Shown: positions 12,541-24,056, counted from the first letter of the stretch. The stretch is 64,000 nt of DNA from Agrostemma githago (GCA_958450325.1 OY288241.1:52710078-52774077), one strand, 5' to 3'. Notes: generated by a model not told the origin, from the sequence alone. Program-made: numbers and translations.

Positions 12541-13850
12541 GGCTCGGGTGTGGGGTGGCCTGTCTGTAAGGGCACCGCGTAATCAGTAAAGTTGCTTCGG
12601 AACTCGAATACACCAAGGCATAGGAAATAGCGTGGGAGGAGAGACGACTCCAGTTTGACTCGGGTTAGACTCTCCTAAGACAAATGTGTGGGGTATGATT
12701 CTCGGAGTGACTGTGATTAATCGCTCCATCGGAGAATAGCCCCCAAGTGAGACTAAGGACTCAGATAGGACTCAGATGGTGTGACATCTAAGTGACTCGA
12801 AAGTGGGGTACGTGAGACACGTGTAAGACAAGACCCTTAGAGCAACCGTGATTGATCGCTCCGCTGAAGGGTAGCCCCCCGAGTGAGGGAAAAGCCCGAA
12901 AAGGAAATGAGTCGGAAAGGACACCTAGACGGGTGACTCGTGGATGGTGGACTCTCCCTAGGATTTGGCAAAGTGGGCCTAGTCCCGTTTGAAGGAAGAT
13001 CCACGTGAGAATTCCCCAGACTTTGGACTCGAATGTGTAAACGGGCTTCCCTTCGCAGGAGTTTGTCCTACGAAGGTGGGCCGTGCCTTGACAAATAAGG
13101 CGGACTGGGATGGGGTAGAAACTCGTGATGTAAGATCGACGAAGTTTCGACGCTATAGATTCTAACAACTTATGACAAGACCCGACACTGCTAAATACGG
13201 GAAGTCCTAAGAAGAAGAAAGTTTTGAAAAGGGAATTTGGAGTTGAAAACCGAGTTAGGTCGGATTGGAAGGCCCGATTTTTTTGAAAAATCGAAAAAAG
13301 GTTACCGGGCCGAGATTTTGAATTTTTTTGGAAAGTTTGGACAGCATACCGGCTAAAAATAGGCTATTTTGAGTTAAAATCATAAGTCCTAAATTTGGTA
13401 GCTTTCCGGGTTTTGAAAGATAGATGGGTTTGAAAAGATGCGAATTTTTGAAATAACGGTTTTTGAAAAAAAAGACCAAAGAAGATCAAGTAGCATGTAG
13501 TCACGGAAACAGTATAATGATGCCATGTATGCTCTTAGTCTAAGTCTCGGTCGGTCGAATAGGGTCTATACCAACAACGATCGCATTCTCGCAAATCAGG
13601 ACGGACCTCCTAAGCCGAGTTGGTCTTAGAATCTGCCGTAAAACCCATGCGAGTTCCGCCATCGAAGTCTTTAGTGCACCCATTTAGGAATGCACCGTGG
13701 TATAGTGGGACGTCGGTCACAAGTAACCGGCCCGGGAAAGAATTGGGTTATGCATGAACCATTGAACTAAAACGTGTACATTACTAATCGAACGATTTCT
13801 TTTCGAGTCTCACCCTGAGGATGCCGATGGTAAGTGACTCATCAGTTGAT
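12541..13850 (-). other. 5' leader of the gag-only element
   Basis: This 1.3-kb stretch lies between the primer-binding site and gag. It has no convincing coding frame. G/A-rich and C/T-rich blocks such as repeated GACTCGGA-type words occur near 12640-12800. Confidence 0.5.
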
Positions 13851-13867
13851 CCCCAGCAGAGTCGCCA
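13851..13867 (-). other. primer-binding site of the gag-only element
   Basis: On the minus strand TGGCGACTCTGCTGGGG begins three bases after the LTR end (ATT spacer). The TGGC start and spacing are typical of tRNA-primed plant gypsy elements. I cannot name the tRNA with confidence. Confidence 0.65.
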
Positions 13868-13870
13868 AAT

Positions 13871-15112
13871 TGTGGACATGACATAGGTCCACCCCGACGC
13901 GGCCACGCGCGGGTTTGGGGAGGCGAATGAATCTCCATATGAGATGGATCGAATTGAATTTTAAATCGAAGTAAGAGTCGCCACCAAATTTTGTGGTTAT
14001 TCGGAACCATTCGAACCCACTCTATGTCGTAGTGGGCCATATTTAAAACATGGCTCATTTCCGATGTCAGAGCTTATCGGGTTCGTCCCTTTGCATTACG
14101 ATACCGATACCGACATTATTTGATACCGTGTATTGAATGACTCTCGTTGCCAATGGATTCGGACATCCGGAAACCATGGTTCTGAGTAAGGGGTGAGGGT
14201 ACGTGTTGGGAAGTTCATTGAGAACACCCAACCCCGCCCGCACTTAGCGGCCTTTACTAAGATATCGTTCATTTTACGTACACGCGTTAGTTCGACGGTT
14301 GAATGATATGCAGAGATTATTTTCCTAGACATGTGAGAAGAATAAATAAATGGGTTGCTAAGTCGTTTAATGCATATTAAACTAATAACGTCAAAGTTAT
14401 TTTAGCATGTGAATTTCGTTTTAGTCTAATAAAACGATAAAAACAAAATATGAAAATAAATTGCTGCAAACACGAGAAAACGAGTTAGTAACGATGAATA
14501 AATCGAATAACGATGCAAATAAATAATATGCATGATTTTGAAAAGATTTATGTCACGTGATGGATTAGCAAGCGTTGACCGAGGTCAAAGAAAAAGTATT
14601 TGTCGAAATATGTCGCGAAAGTCGCTTTTTATGTAAGATTCGAAAAGAATAAAAAATAGAAAAGCGAGGAAACGAAGAAAAAGAGACCCGGCGGACCAGG
14701 CTGCTGCGCGAGTCGCCTGACAGGCGCGCGACTCGCGTGGCAGTCTGTCCGAGTTTTTTTTTATTATTTGTCGAAAACCGTCAATTTTTATAAATCGCGT
14801 ACAAATATGGATTAATTTATACCCGATTCATATTTTCGATATTCGTCGTATTCGATATTCGATTATGAAATCGATATCGAATAGTCGGAATGATTTTAGA
14901 AAAGGTTTTGAAAAAAGTTTGTTTTGAACAAAAAGTAAAAAAAGAATTTTGAACGAAAAAGGATGTTAATTCTCTCCGCGTATAAAATCGTCGAATTTTA
15001 TTTAAAAAGATGTAACAATTTTATTAGCATCAACGAGAAATAATTAATTTTGTTCTTGTTGGATACAATATTCGATTAATGAATCGATATCGTATTTTAA
15101 GAACATTATAAA
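13871..15112 (-). repeat. 5' LTR of the gag-only element, truncated
   Basis: It begins TGTGGACATG and follows 6978-8210 base for base apart from scattered differences. It then breaks off at AAGAACATTATAAAA, where TA repeats lead into the MULE terminus at 15126. About 1 kb of LTR corresponding to 8211-9216 is missing. Confidence 0.8.
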
Positions 15113-15125
15113 ATATATATATATA

Positions 15126-15145
15126 GAGGGGGGATCAAGGGAGTT
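15126..15145 (+). repeat. left terminal inverted repeat of the giant MULE
   Basis: The terminus reads GAGGGGGGATCAAGGGAGTT. An inverted partner (GTTGATCCCCCC) lies about 30 bases inward near 15171-15183, so the left end alone can fold into a hairpin. Confidence 0.65.
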
Positions 15146-15448
15146 ACTAACTCTCCAAGAGTCTCTTAGTGTTGATCCCCCCCATCCATTTAGCTTAATA
15201 TGGACGGTGGATGGATGAGTTTAGATTGTATAAAAAAAAAGTGCTGCGGGACTGATGTGCTGCGGACAGCCATCAGCCATCAGCCATCAACCCCATCACT
15301 AGTCAATAGCCCCCTCACCCTATCCCCCAATTAATTTCCCTCCTCTCTATACTCCCGCCCAAAACGTTTCACCTTCCCCATTCACCTATTTTCAATTCTT
15401 TTCCTACCTAATCACTCACCGCTCTCTTCCTCTCTCAAAAAAAAAATC

Positions 15449-15580
15449 AATCTCCATCTCCATCTCCATCACCATTTCCGCAGCTAATTATAAATCTACA
15501 TCTTCGCAGCTTCTCCATCTCCATCTCCATTTCCGCAGCTTCTCCATCTCCATCTACATTTCCGCAGCTTCTCCATCTCT
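15449..15580 (+). repeat. CTCCAT minisatellite in the left subterminal region
   Basis: The phrase CTCCATCTCCATTTCCGCAGC recurs four times with small changes. It lies in a pyrimidine-rich stretch that may serve as 5' untranslated DNA of the Ulp1 gene. Downstream, 15735-15790 and 15865-15925 form a second direct repeat containing GTTGTAGTTGTAC. Confidence 0.7.
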
Positions 15581-16094
15581 AATAAGGTATGTTGAATATT
15601 CGATTTTCGACCTCTGATTTTCCTTTTGTTCAACCCTTTTTTATTCCATTTTCATGAACCCTAAAAACACCAACTCCCGCATGCATGAACCATAAAAAAT
15701 GATAAAAGAGCATTTTTCCAACCCGATAACCCTGATTTTGAGTTAAAGTTGTTGTAGTTGTACAGTGGTTGTAGTTATAGAGTCGAAGATGAAGTTTTTT
15801 TCTTTGACAACTAATATTCACACAGTTTTTATTCCTGATTAATCGTTATTCCTCTAGTTATAACCCTAATTTTGAGTTGAAGGGGTCGTAGTTGTACACT
15901 AGTTGTAGTTATAGAGCTAAAGATGAAGTCTTTATTTCTTTGTTGAAGTTCCCATAGTCGTCATTGTAAGTATGCATGTGCCATCGATTAGACAGTTCTT
16001 TGTTGAAGTTTTGCATGCTTCCTTGTTGAAGCTTATGTTAAAGCAGTCTTATAGTCACAGACTTGGTGTTTGGGAAGAAATAAAATTAACATTT

Positions 16095-16570
16095 GAAGAG
16101 TCATACAGAGTTGGTTGTACAGTCATACAGAGTTGCTTGTACAGTCATACAGAGTTTGTTGTGAAGTCACAGAATGATGTACAATCACACGTTTGAAGCC
16201 ACACAGTCGCAGTCTTATGATGCAAAGTCACACGCTTTATATTGTATAGTCACAGAGTTGTAAAGTCACAGAGTTGGTTGTACAGTCATACAGAGTTGGT
16301 TGTACAATCACCCGTTTGAAGGTACATAGTCGCACTCGTTACATTTTGTTGTGAAGTAACAGAATGATGTACAATCACACCTTTGAATCTACACACTCGC
16401 ACTTGTTATGATGCAAAGTCACACGCTTTATATTGTATAGTCATGCAGTGTTGGTTGTATAGTCACCCGTTTGAGGCTGTATAGTCACATTTCTTATGTT
16501 GCAGAGTCGCTCTCTTTTTACTGTAGAATCACACCGTTGAAGCCGTATAATCAGTTGTAAAATCACACTC
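16095..16570 (+). repeat. AGTCACAC motif array, upstream of the Ulp1-type gene
   Basis: Words such as TGTACAGTCATACAGAGTTG and TGTATAGTCACA recur irregularly every 20-35 bases, ending just before the first ATG of the protease gene. The spacing is not constant and the words vary, so it is a degenerate motif array rather than a satellite. Confidence 0.8.
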
Positions 16571-16596
16571 TTTATGCATGTTGTTATTGCAGCAGA

Positions 16597-18059
16597 ATGT
16601 CGGGTGCGAAGAAGAAAGTTCGAACGAAGACCAGTAAGAAGAAGGCCGTGGCAAAGACATCGGTCCGCGAAGATGTAATTGATGATAGATTGGTTGTGGA
16701 CCAAAATTTGGGTAAGAAGAAAAAGAAGAAGAAGAAGAAGACTGTTGTAAAGTCTGTTGAAAATACATCAGGGGACCACATCGTTGCCGAGACGAATGTG
16801 GTGGGGACAGAAATCGTTGACGAAGGCAGACACAAGAAAAAAAAGAGGGTGACTTTTGATTCACCGGTCGCCGATCTGGATGTGGGTGAGACAGAAACTG
16901 TTGAGGAAAGCAGGCAAAAAAAAAGAGGAGGGTCAAATCTAATACACCGGTCGCCGATCTGGATGTGGGTGTGACAGAAAGTGTTGAGGAAAGCAGGCCC
17001 AAAAAAAGGAGGAGGGTCAAATCTGATACACCGGCCAACCCCACATACGTGTGTGTGTCTCGGAGGAAGAGGGGGGACCGCCGAGAGGGTCAGCCAGATA
17101 TTCACTGTAGGCCCAAGCGGTTGCACCAACTAATTGCGCAATTATCGAATGATCAGAAAGAGAGGGTGCGTGCTGTTGGCTTCGGCGGGCTCTTGGAGCT
17201 GAGGATCGAATCGGTCCTCACTGACCATGCGCTTATGTTCCTACATGCATTTTCTGACGGGTCCTATATTTTCCGCGCCTCACGCCGGGAGGCATTCATG
17301 ATGTCAAAGTACGACATCCACGATTGCCTCCAGCTACCTTTAGGCCTTCATCCGGTGAAAATAATCCCAACACAAAATAAGAAAGGGGCAGACTCACCTG
17401 ACGTGATCAGGTTAAAGAGTACCTGGAGGAAGGGGTTCGATGTGGTTGACAGCAGCGGGCCAATAACATTAGGGAGGGTGCACGAAAAGTTAATGGCAAC
17501 CAAAGCCGCTGACGACGACTTTGTCCGCAGGTTCGTGTTGTTCGCGTTGTCATCATTCCTCGCGCCTACTACGAACAACTCACTGGACCTGAGTCTGCTG
17601 GCCGCAGTGGAGGACGTGGACTTGATTGGTGAACAGGACTGGTGTAGCTTTGTCCTGCAGGATCTGGTGTGGGCGGGGAAGGGGACGCGTGACCCCAACA
17701 AAGTCGTCAACTACCTCCGGGGGTGCATCCCCATTCTGATGATTGCGTACTTCCAGCGCTACGATTTCCGTAGCGAGACTTGCCGATGCGACATACCGTT
17801 TATCGCACACTGGGATGCACGGAGAATAAGCGATCGTCTTGCTGGGGAACTGGAGACGGGATCCCTGGGAAATCAGCTGCGTTCGAAGGTGTCGTACCCA
17901 CGTACATGTGGGAAAACAGGCAGCGAGTGCACCCCCGCTATAACGATGCCCTCTGACAACCAGCACTCTAGTCCAAAAAGAATAACGACAGGGGTGGAGA
18001 GAGGCGATCAATCGGAAGACAACGCGGTTGATGTAAGTGATCTCCCAGCCACTCTATAG
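16597..18059 (+). CDS. N-terminal part of the MULE-borne Ulp1-type protein (basic region plus mobile-domain-like region), frameshifted
   Basis: The first frame (16597-16974) is strongly basic, with runs of Lys that look like nuclear localisation signals. It holds a repeated module of about 30 residues, seen as VADLDVGETETVEESRQKK and a similar later copy. The frame is lost at a run of nine A near 16925 and coding continues in another frame (16965 onward). That second part contains RPKRLHQLIAQLSNDQKERV, GFGGLLELRI, then a region (YDIHDCLQLPLGL) like the N-terminal domain found with Ulp1 in plant MULE proteins and in mobile-domain proteins. A strong donor GTAAGT at 18033 suggests the exon ends at 18032, before the stop at 18059. 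The intron to 18429 is full of AGTCACAC motifs. It is probably a pseudogene, or needs a sequencing check at the A run. Confidence 0.6.
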
Positions 18060-18164
18060 ATCATCAATTAATTGTTCGTGAAACGGTTTAATCTGAAAGC
18101 CTTACCTATGTTTTAAAAGCATATACGATTCATAAAACTGTGTTTATAATACAGTTGAGATTCT

Positions 18165-18390
18165 TGTATAGTCACGGTCGTTATGATCACACTCATCCTG
18201 ATGTATAGTCACATACTATTAGCTGTATAGCCACACACTATTATTTGTATAGACACACGCATTATGTTATCCAGTCAGTACTATAACCTGCACAGTCACA
18301 CGCTATAAACTGTACAGTCACACACTTTATTCCTTACAGTCACACACTTAGATGCTTAGTCATAGTCACACTGCCAGCCTCAACACCACT
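18165..18390 (+). repeat. AGTCACAC motif array in an intron
   Basis: About eight words like TGTATAGTCACACACTATT fill most of the proposed intron 18033-18429. Confidence 0.8.
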
Positions 18391-18448
18391 GAGCTTCGCA
18401 CTAATGATTTGACTTCAACTGAATTATAGGACGACCGGTGTTTTTTTC

Positions 18449-19144
18449 ATGGAATTACGAAGGTGTGCGCTAGCCTTTTGCGGTTTCTGTGAGCAGGCTG
18501 CCTCCAAAGTAAGAGAAATATCGACGAGGAACAATGCAGTTCCAAGTCAGGACCCGTCCTCCCAACAATTCTGGGAAGATCCATCTGTCCTCCGGTATAT
18601 CGATGAAGTCGTTTCGTTGGCCGGCCAGTTGAAGCAGACTACCCAGAACGCCCCCGTCGTTGAGGGCGAGCAGCAGCGCGATGCTGAAGTTTGCGGTCTG
18701 GTACGCCAAATTATGCAAGACTTGCGTGATTCTGGTTACGCGGATGAAGATATTGACAAATCAGGTTTCTACGTGGGAGATGATGATGAAACAGAGGGTT
18801 GCGATGATGAGGGGACTTTTGATGGTGGCATCGTGACACCAGGTTTCTGTGAGGGGGAAGTTGAAGAGAATGATGTCGCTGTAGAAATCAACCAAGACTT
18901 CGCTGTGAAGGGTTCGGTGGACATGAGTCCGATCGTAGTAGTGGCTCTACGGCAAGCAGGGCGGGGGACAGTGGACGCACAATCGGCTTTAGATGTAACA
19001 CCGGCTCCGCCCGATGCGACAGTCAGTTCTAGCCTTGAGAGGGAACTGCACAAAGCAGGCTGGGCTGTAGCGGACGCTGTTGCCACCACGCCCGCGATGG
19101 AAGAAATCGTCACGACCGATACTCAGCAGACAAACGATGGTTAA
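18449..19144 (+). CDS. acidic linker exon of the MULE-borne Ulp1-type protein
   Basis: This 231-aa frame lies between the mobile-domain-like part and the protease. It starts MELRRCALAFCGFCEQAASK and is rich in Asp and Glu in the middle (around SGFYVGDDDETEGCDDEG). I recognise no catalytic motif. A plausible splice acceptor (GAATTATAG) ends at 18429, so translation would enter the exon upstream of this Met, but the reading phase does not match the preceding exon, implying a further lesion or an unrecognised splice. A TAA at 19142-19144 separates this frame from the following exon, which is in the same frame. I read it as a nonsense change within one gene, although it could be a genuine stop. 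Confidence 0.5.
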   Translation: MELRRCALAFCGFCEQAASKVREISTRNNAVPSQDPSSQQFWEDPSVLRYIDEVVSLAGQLKQTTQNAPVVEGEQQRDAEVCGLVRQIMQDLRDSGYADEDIDKSGFYVGDDDETEGCDDEGTFDGGIVTPGFCEGEVEENDVAVEINQDFAVKGSVDMSPIVVVALRQAGRGTVDAQSALDVTPAPPDATVSSSLERELHKAGWAVADAVATTPAMEEIVTTDTQQTNDG

Positions 19145-20908
19145 GTGACCAGGACGCACCCGGAGGCTAAACATCATCGGTACATCTTCCACTCCGACGT
19201 GGCATTTGAGTGCATGGACACGATTCCGGACAATTTGGGCTGCACGTTGGACTGTGGAAGAGTAATGAGGGGGCAGCTTGTAATCTCTGGATTCATGTGC
19301 TCCAACATCGTCATCTTCTGGGATATCCTCAGGGTACGGAAAGACGTAATCGACTACGTCTTCGACTGGGGAACGCCACGTTCGTCAGGGTACGTACTTA
19401 TTGTCCTGGTCATGTTGTTTTTAAAAATGCATGTGCTAATCGGGACTTCGTTTGTTCTGCAGTGAAATGCTGGTCGAGTACACAGCTTACGACTGTATCG
19501 CGAGGGGCGACATGCAGACGCTCGAGCCTGGCCTGGAGGTGATGAATAACGTCGTTGACTGCTGGTGTAGGCTGCTGAACCACCTGGTGCACGACAAAAA
19601 AGCATCAAGAGTAACCAGTAGATGTTACTTCTCTCTTGGACATACGGTACGTTCAACCCCCAAATTAGGTGTATAATCGCAGACAATTGGCTGTATAGTC
19701 ACACACTGTTACCTGTATAGTCACACACATTGTGGTGTCCAGTCACCGCTATAAACTGCACAGTCACACGCTACAAGCTGTATAGTCACACATTTTACGC
19801 TGTACAGTCGCACTCATGTCAAACACAAACTGACTACATGTATTACCATCAATGCATGTGAGCAGGCCCCAGTGTTGTCATTGTGGAAGGAAGGAGGCAA
19901 GGGCAATAAATATGACGAAGAAATATTTTACGTGTGGGGCGAGTGGATAAAAAATAGTTTCTCCGACTTTGCTTTGGACTCGAACATGGTATTATCCTGG
20001 ACATACTGTCTATTCGTAGTTGTTATCACCCCATAATCCTGACGCATTGTTTGCAGGTGTTCGTCCCGATCTTGACGGGTGACGAGGGTCACTACAGTTG
20101 CGCCTGCATCAACTTCAATTCTGAGCAAATAGAGTACCTCGACAACCAGTTGTACGATAAAGATTTTACAAAGTTGTCTTACTATGGCATTACTCGGACA
20201 GCGGTCAGGCCCTTTTAATTTAATATTGAATCAATTATGTGACCGCGAATGTGTCCAACAACTGATCCTGTTTGAACTTGTTTTGCAGGTTGATAAGATG
20301 GGGGAGTTCATGGTACAACGAGGGCTGGAGAAAGGTGAGAAGGTCCGTGCGTTTAAATTGGTAAACGTTCCCTTATCATGGCAGGGAGTGGGGTACTCCG
20401 CCAATGACTGTGGAGTGTACCTGATGATGCACATGATGCTGTACAACGGGTCCCCGTTCAACTGCTCCTTGGGGACAATGGCGGCCATGAATATGTGCAG
20501 GGCGGAGATCACGACGACCCTTATACTGAGCGACGCGAACAAGATGAGGAACGCTGTTTTGCAGAAAGTGATTGAATTCGGAAAATACAAGGAATCGTTG
20601 GAATCTGCCCGTACGTTTGAAACAACTCCTGTGAAGGCAACCGCCAAGAAGCGTCAGAGCAAATCACCGAAAACACCTGGACCCACCCCCAGATCAGTCC
20701 CAGAAGAAAGACAGTCGGCGATTAAGTCTCGGATACAGGGCTGTGGAGATGGGTTGGGTTGCTCCTTGAACCAGGGTGAACCTGCCCCGGACGCCATTGT
20801 CATGTCACTCGTATTTCGCCTGCGAGTGGGACTGACGAGTGGGATGCTCAGCCTGCGAAAACACACCGCCGACTACTGCTTCCTCGACGATAATGGGTAC
20901 GACGAAAA
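19145..20908 (+). CDS. Ulp1-type cysteine protease domain 1 (C48 family), catalytic residues present
   Basis: Five exons join in phase: to 19389, 19463-19646, 19866-19988, 20057-20203 and 20289-20908, with GT-AG introns between. The early part has GDMQTLEPGLEVMNNVVDCW, the fold-entry block of Ulp1-like proteases. The His lies in GHYSCACINF, the Asp in YLDNQ, and the Cys in SANDCGVYLMMHM, with a Gln just upstream (WQGVG). This is the C48 triad order His-Asp-Cys. Family members cleave SUMO or related ubiquitin-like tags. For this transposon copy the substrate is unknown. A basic Ser/Lys/Pro-rich linker follows (TAKKRQSKSPKTPGPTPR). The introns at 19647 and 21180 carry AGTCACAC arrays. The donor of intron 20204 (GTCAGG) is weak. 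Confidence 0.7.
19676..19815 (+). repeat. AGTCACAC motif array in an intron of the protease
   Basis: Words such as TGTATAGTCACACACTGTTA recur about six times within intron 19647-19865. Confidence 0.8.
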
Positions 20909-20980
20909 GTAAGTGACCGTCTTTTGTTCCTGATGCGTGTTTCATATTACACCTACTAACCGGTGTCAACAAATCCGCAG

Positions 20981-23541
20981 TGAACGCTTTGGGTCCTACG
21001 GCCCTCGTGCGCAGCTGAAGAGGCGTGACATTCAATCGCTCTTCTCCGTCGGTGGCATGAGCGGCGTTGTGCTGGAGTGTTGGTCGCACCTAATGAACTG
21101 GTGCGAATCAGACGACAAACGGCGTGGGTTATCCTCCCCCACGGACCCAATGATGGCGTGGTTCGGAATTCAACACATGGTATGCCCCCATAACCTTCTA
21201 CCTATCACACTAAATAGTACAAATGATCCCCATTCACATTAAATAGTTAGAAATAATCACAAAGTTCACTTAGCACAGTCACACATGTTGACATGTACAA
21301 TCACATGCTATCAGTTGCACAGTCACACATATTGAGGTGTACAATCACGTGAAATACGTTGCACAGTCACACATGTTGATGTGTACAATCACTCTTGTTG
21401 AGGTGCACAATCACACTGTCATGTATAGTCACACTCTGCACGCTGCAAAGTCACGCAGCTTAGTCTGTACAATCACGTGCTATAAGTTGCATAGTCAGGC
21501 ATTAAATAGTACAAATGACCCCCATTGACATTAATAGTCAGACATCACTTTGCAGAGTCACTCTTGTTGAGGTGCACAATCACGTGATATAAGTTGTACA
21601 GCCACGCACATTATATAGTCAGACATCCTAGAATTTGCAATTACACTGTCATGTATAGTCACACTCTGCACGCTGCAAAGTCACGCGGCTTAGTCTGTAC
21701 AATCACACACTTTGCGATGTGCAGCCACGCACATGATATATTCCATTCTCGCATTCTGTCACTGATGACAACTAATATTCGCCATCCGTTAGGACTCACT
21801 AACCCGTATACTGGAACGACCCGACTCAAGTACCCCTGCGGACGAAGACACTGACGGTCTGTACGAAGCGTGGGACAGATTCATACAAGACTGCGCCGGG
21901 ACATTCGACTTGAACGCCGAACTGTTGTTTTTCCCGGTGCATACTATGGGGCACTACGCGTGCGTGTGCGTCAACTTTAGAGAAAGAACAGTTGATATCC
22001 TCGATCACCAGACACACGCCCCAGGGTCGCATATGTTCCGGGTGTCCAGCGAGATAGTATGTTGCACGCATATGCTTTATTTCACTACGTCAAAAATATT
22101 CTACTGCTTGGGTGCTGATGTTTACTATTACCTAATACTGCAACAGATGCAAGCATTGAGGGTCTACATGGACGAGAAAGGGCTGATTAAGGGCAGTCAC
22201 CTGGCGAATTTTGAGCATCGCCAAGTAAATTTGGAATGGCAGAGCGCCCGGAAGAACGATCCGGAGTCCGACATTTTCTGCTTGATGCACATGTTGACAT
22301 GTACAATCACATGCTATCAGTTGCACAGTCACACATATTGAGGTGTACAATCACGTGAAATACGTTGCACAGTCACACATGTTGATGTGTACAATCACTC
22401 TTGTTGAGGTGCACAATCACACTGTCATGTATAGTCACACTCTGCACGCTGCAAAGTCACGCAGCTTAGTCTGTACAATCACGTGCTATAAGTTGCATAG
22501 TCAGGCATTAAATAGTACAAATGACCCCCATTGACATTAATAGTCAGACATCACTTTGCAGAGTCACTCTTGTTGAGGTGCACAATCACGTGATATAAGT
22601 TGTACAGCCACGCACATTATATAGTCAGACATCCTAGAATTTGCAATTACACTGTCATGTATAGTCACACTCTGCACGCTGCAAAGTCACGCGGCTTAGT
22701 CTGTACAATCACACACTTTGCGATGTGCAGCCACGCACATGATATATTCCATTCTCGCATTCTGTCACTGATGACAACTAATATTCGCCATCCGTTAGGA
22801 CTCACTAACCCGTATACTGGAACGACCCGACTCAAGTACCCCTGCGGACGAAGACACTGACGGTCTGTACGAAGCGTGGGACAGATTCATACAAGACTGC
22901 GCCGGGACATTCGACTTGAACGCCGAACTGTTGTTTTTCCCGGTGCATACTATGGGGCACTACGCGTGCGTGTGCGTCAACTTTAGAGAAAGAACAGTTG
23001 ATATCCTCGATCACCAGACACACGCCCCAGGGTCGCATATGTTCCGGGTGTCCAGCGAGATAGTATGTTGCACGCATATGCTTTATTTCACTACGTCAAA
23101 AATATTCTACTGCTTGGGTGCTGATGTTTACTATTACCTAATACTGCAACAGATGCAAGCATTGAGGGTCTACATGGACGAGAAAGGGCTGATTAAGGGC
23201 AGTCACCTGGCGAATTTTGAGCATCGCCAAGTAAATTTGGAATGGCAGAGCGCCCGGAAGAACGATCCGGAGTCCGACATTTTCTGCTTGATGCACATGT
23301 GCCTGTATGACGGTGCGCCGTTCACCCACACTGATATTGGGTCAAAGCTCAGGAGGCGTTACTTGTCGTTCGAGGTGGCAGCAAGTCTCGTACTTGCTGA
23401 CATGAATAAAGCTCGCGACGACGTGTTGCCGAAAATTCGCGCTTTCATAAGAAACGCTACGTGCATATGGATCAAACTCGTTGACAAACTTAAGCTGGGG
23501 AGACTCGTGGAACGAAAGACCTCAGCGAATCGTAAGGCATG
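20981..23541 (+). CDS. second Ulp1-like domain, Cys replaced; interrupted by a 1006-bp tandem duplication
   Basis: Exon 20981-21179 joins the previous exon in phase 2, the same phase and relative place as the 19389/19463 junction in domain 1, so the whole domain was duplicated with its introns. It reads RRDIQSLFSVGGMSGVVLECW, parallel to the domain 1 entry block. The His (GHYACVCVNF) and Asp (DILDHQ) are kept in exon 21793-22056. In the third part (from 22147) the position of the catalytic Cys is Ser in PESDIFCLMHM, judged by alignment to NDCGVYLMMHM, so catalysis is unlikely. Exons 21793 and 22147 then recur as exact-looking copies at 22799 and 23153. The last copy runs to a stop at 23541, while the first copy is cut by repeat DNA. 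It may act as a regulatory pseudoprotease or simply be decaying. Confidence 0.6.
21288..22293 (+). repeat. 1006-bp tandem duplication, unit 1
   Basis: The unit holds an AGTCACAC array plus the His/Asp exon and most of the next exon of Ulp1-like domain 2. Both boundaries share the microhomology CACATG (21282, 22288 and 23294). All frames compared between the two units are identical. Confidence 0.9.
22294..23299 (+). repeat. 1006-bp tandem duplication, unit 2
   Basis: This is the second unit, offset by exactly 1006 bases from the first. It leads into the intact end of the gene (23300-23541). Confidence 0.9.
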
Positions 23542-24056
23542 AACGTGTAGTGAAGTAAAAACATTTTTTTGTGAATATAGAAAAAATCTCATGTTCGAGT
23601 ATCTTCTAAGTATCAGATGAATGACAACTCAGTATCAGGGTCGCATGTGCGACGTGATATAGTCAAGCAACTTCTGACTCACAGTCACAGTCAAACTCCT
23701 GCAGAGTCATGACAGACGACCACAAAATCACCAATTAATTATACTAATTACCCCTGCATATATGTCCATCCATTTACTTTCAGATTGTTTCACCTTTAAA
23801 AAAAACCGATGGTTCCCTTATTTACAGAAGACACCAAAAAAAACAATACACGCACCGTAAAATCGGATTATTTCCCAATAAGAAAACGATGGTTCGAAAA
23901 CGATGTCGACAAAATATAAACTGTACATTGAGTGATGTTTGTGAGTGCGACTGCGAATTGATGTTTGTGAGTCTCAATGCACATTGAGAACACAAACCAT
24001 CACCTCACTCTGCTAACCTTATTTACTTTAGAAGGATAGGGCCCCCACCTAACTCA
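23542..24056 (+). other. intergenic DNA between the protease gene and the first 92-codon gene
   Basis: A few AGTCACAC-type words occur at 23660-23720. A short direct echo (TGATGTTTGTGAGT) lies near 23930-23970. Otherwise nothing is recognised. Confidence 0.5.

Larger units (their letters stand above)
6978..15112 (-). mobile_element. gag-only Ty3/gypsy retrotransposon (TR-GAG-like), minus strand, 5' LTR truncated
   Basis: Two near-identical direct repeats (6978-9216 and 13871-15112) bracket 4.65 kb of internal DNA. On the minus strand the order is truncated 5' LTR, primer-binding site (13851-13867), long leader, gag (12540-11704), 2.5 kb without a reading frame, a polypurine tract (AGAGTGGGGGCTC, just right of 9216) and the complete 3' LTR. 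No protease, reverse transcriptase or integrase is present, so it must depend on another element. The right LTR stops at 15112, where TA-rich DNA and the MULE begin, and does not resume on the far side of the MULE. Confidence 0.8.

Noticed and set aside
16529..17129. Minus-strand frames opposite the basic N-terminal region
   Set aside because: They mirror the Lys-rich coding repeats on the plus strand and have Phe/Ser-rich low-complexity content.
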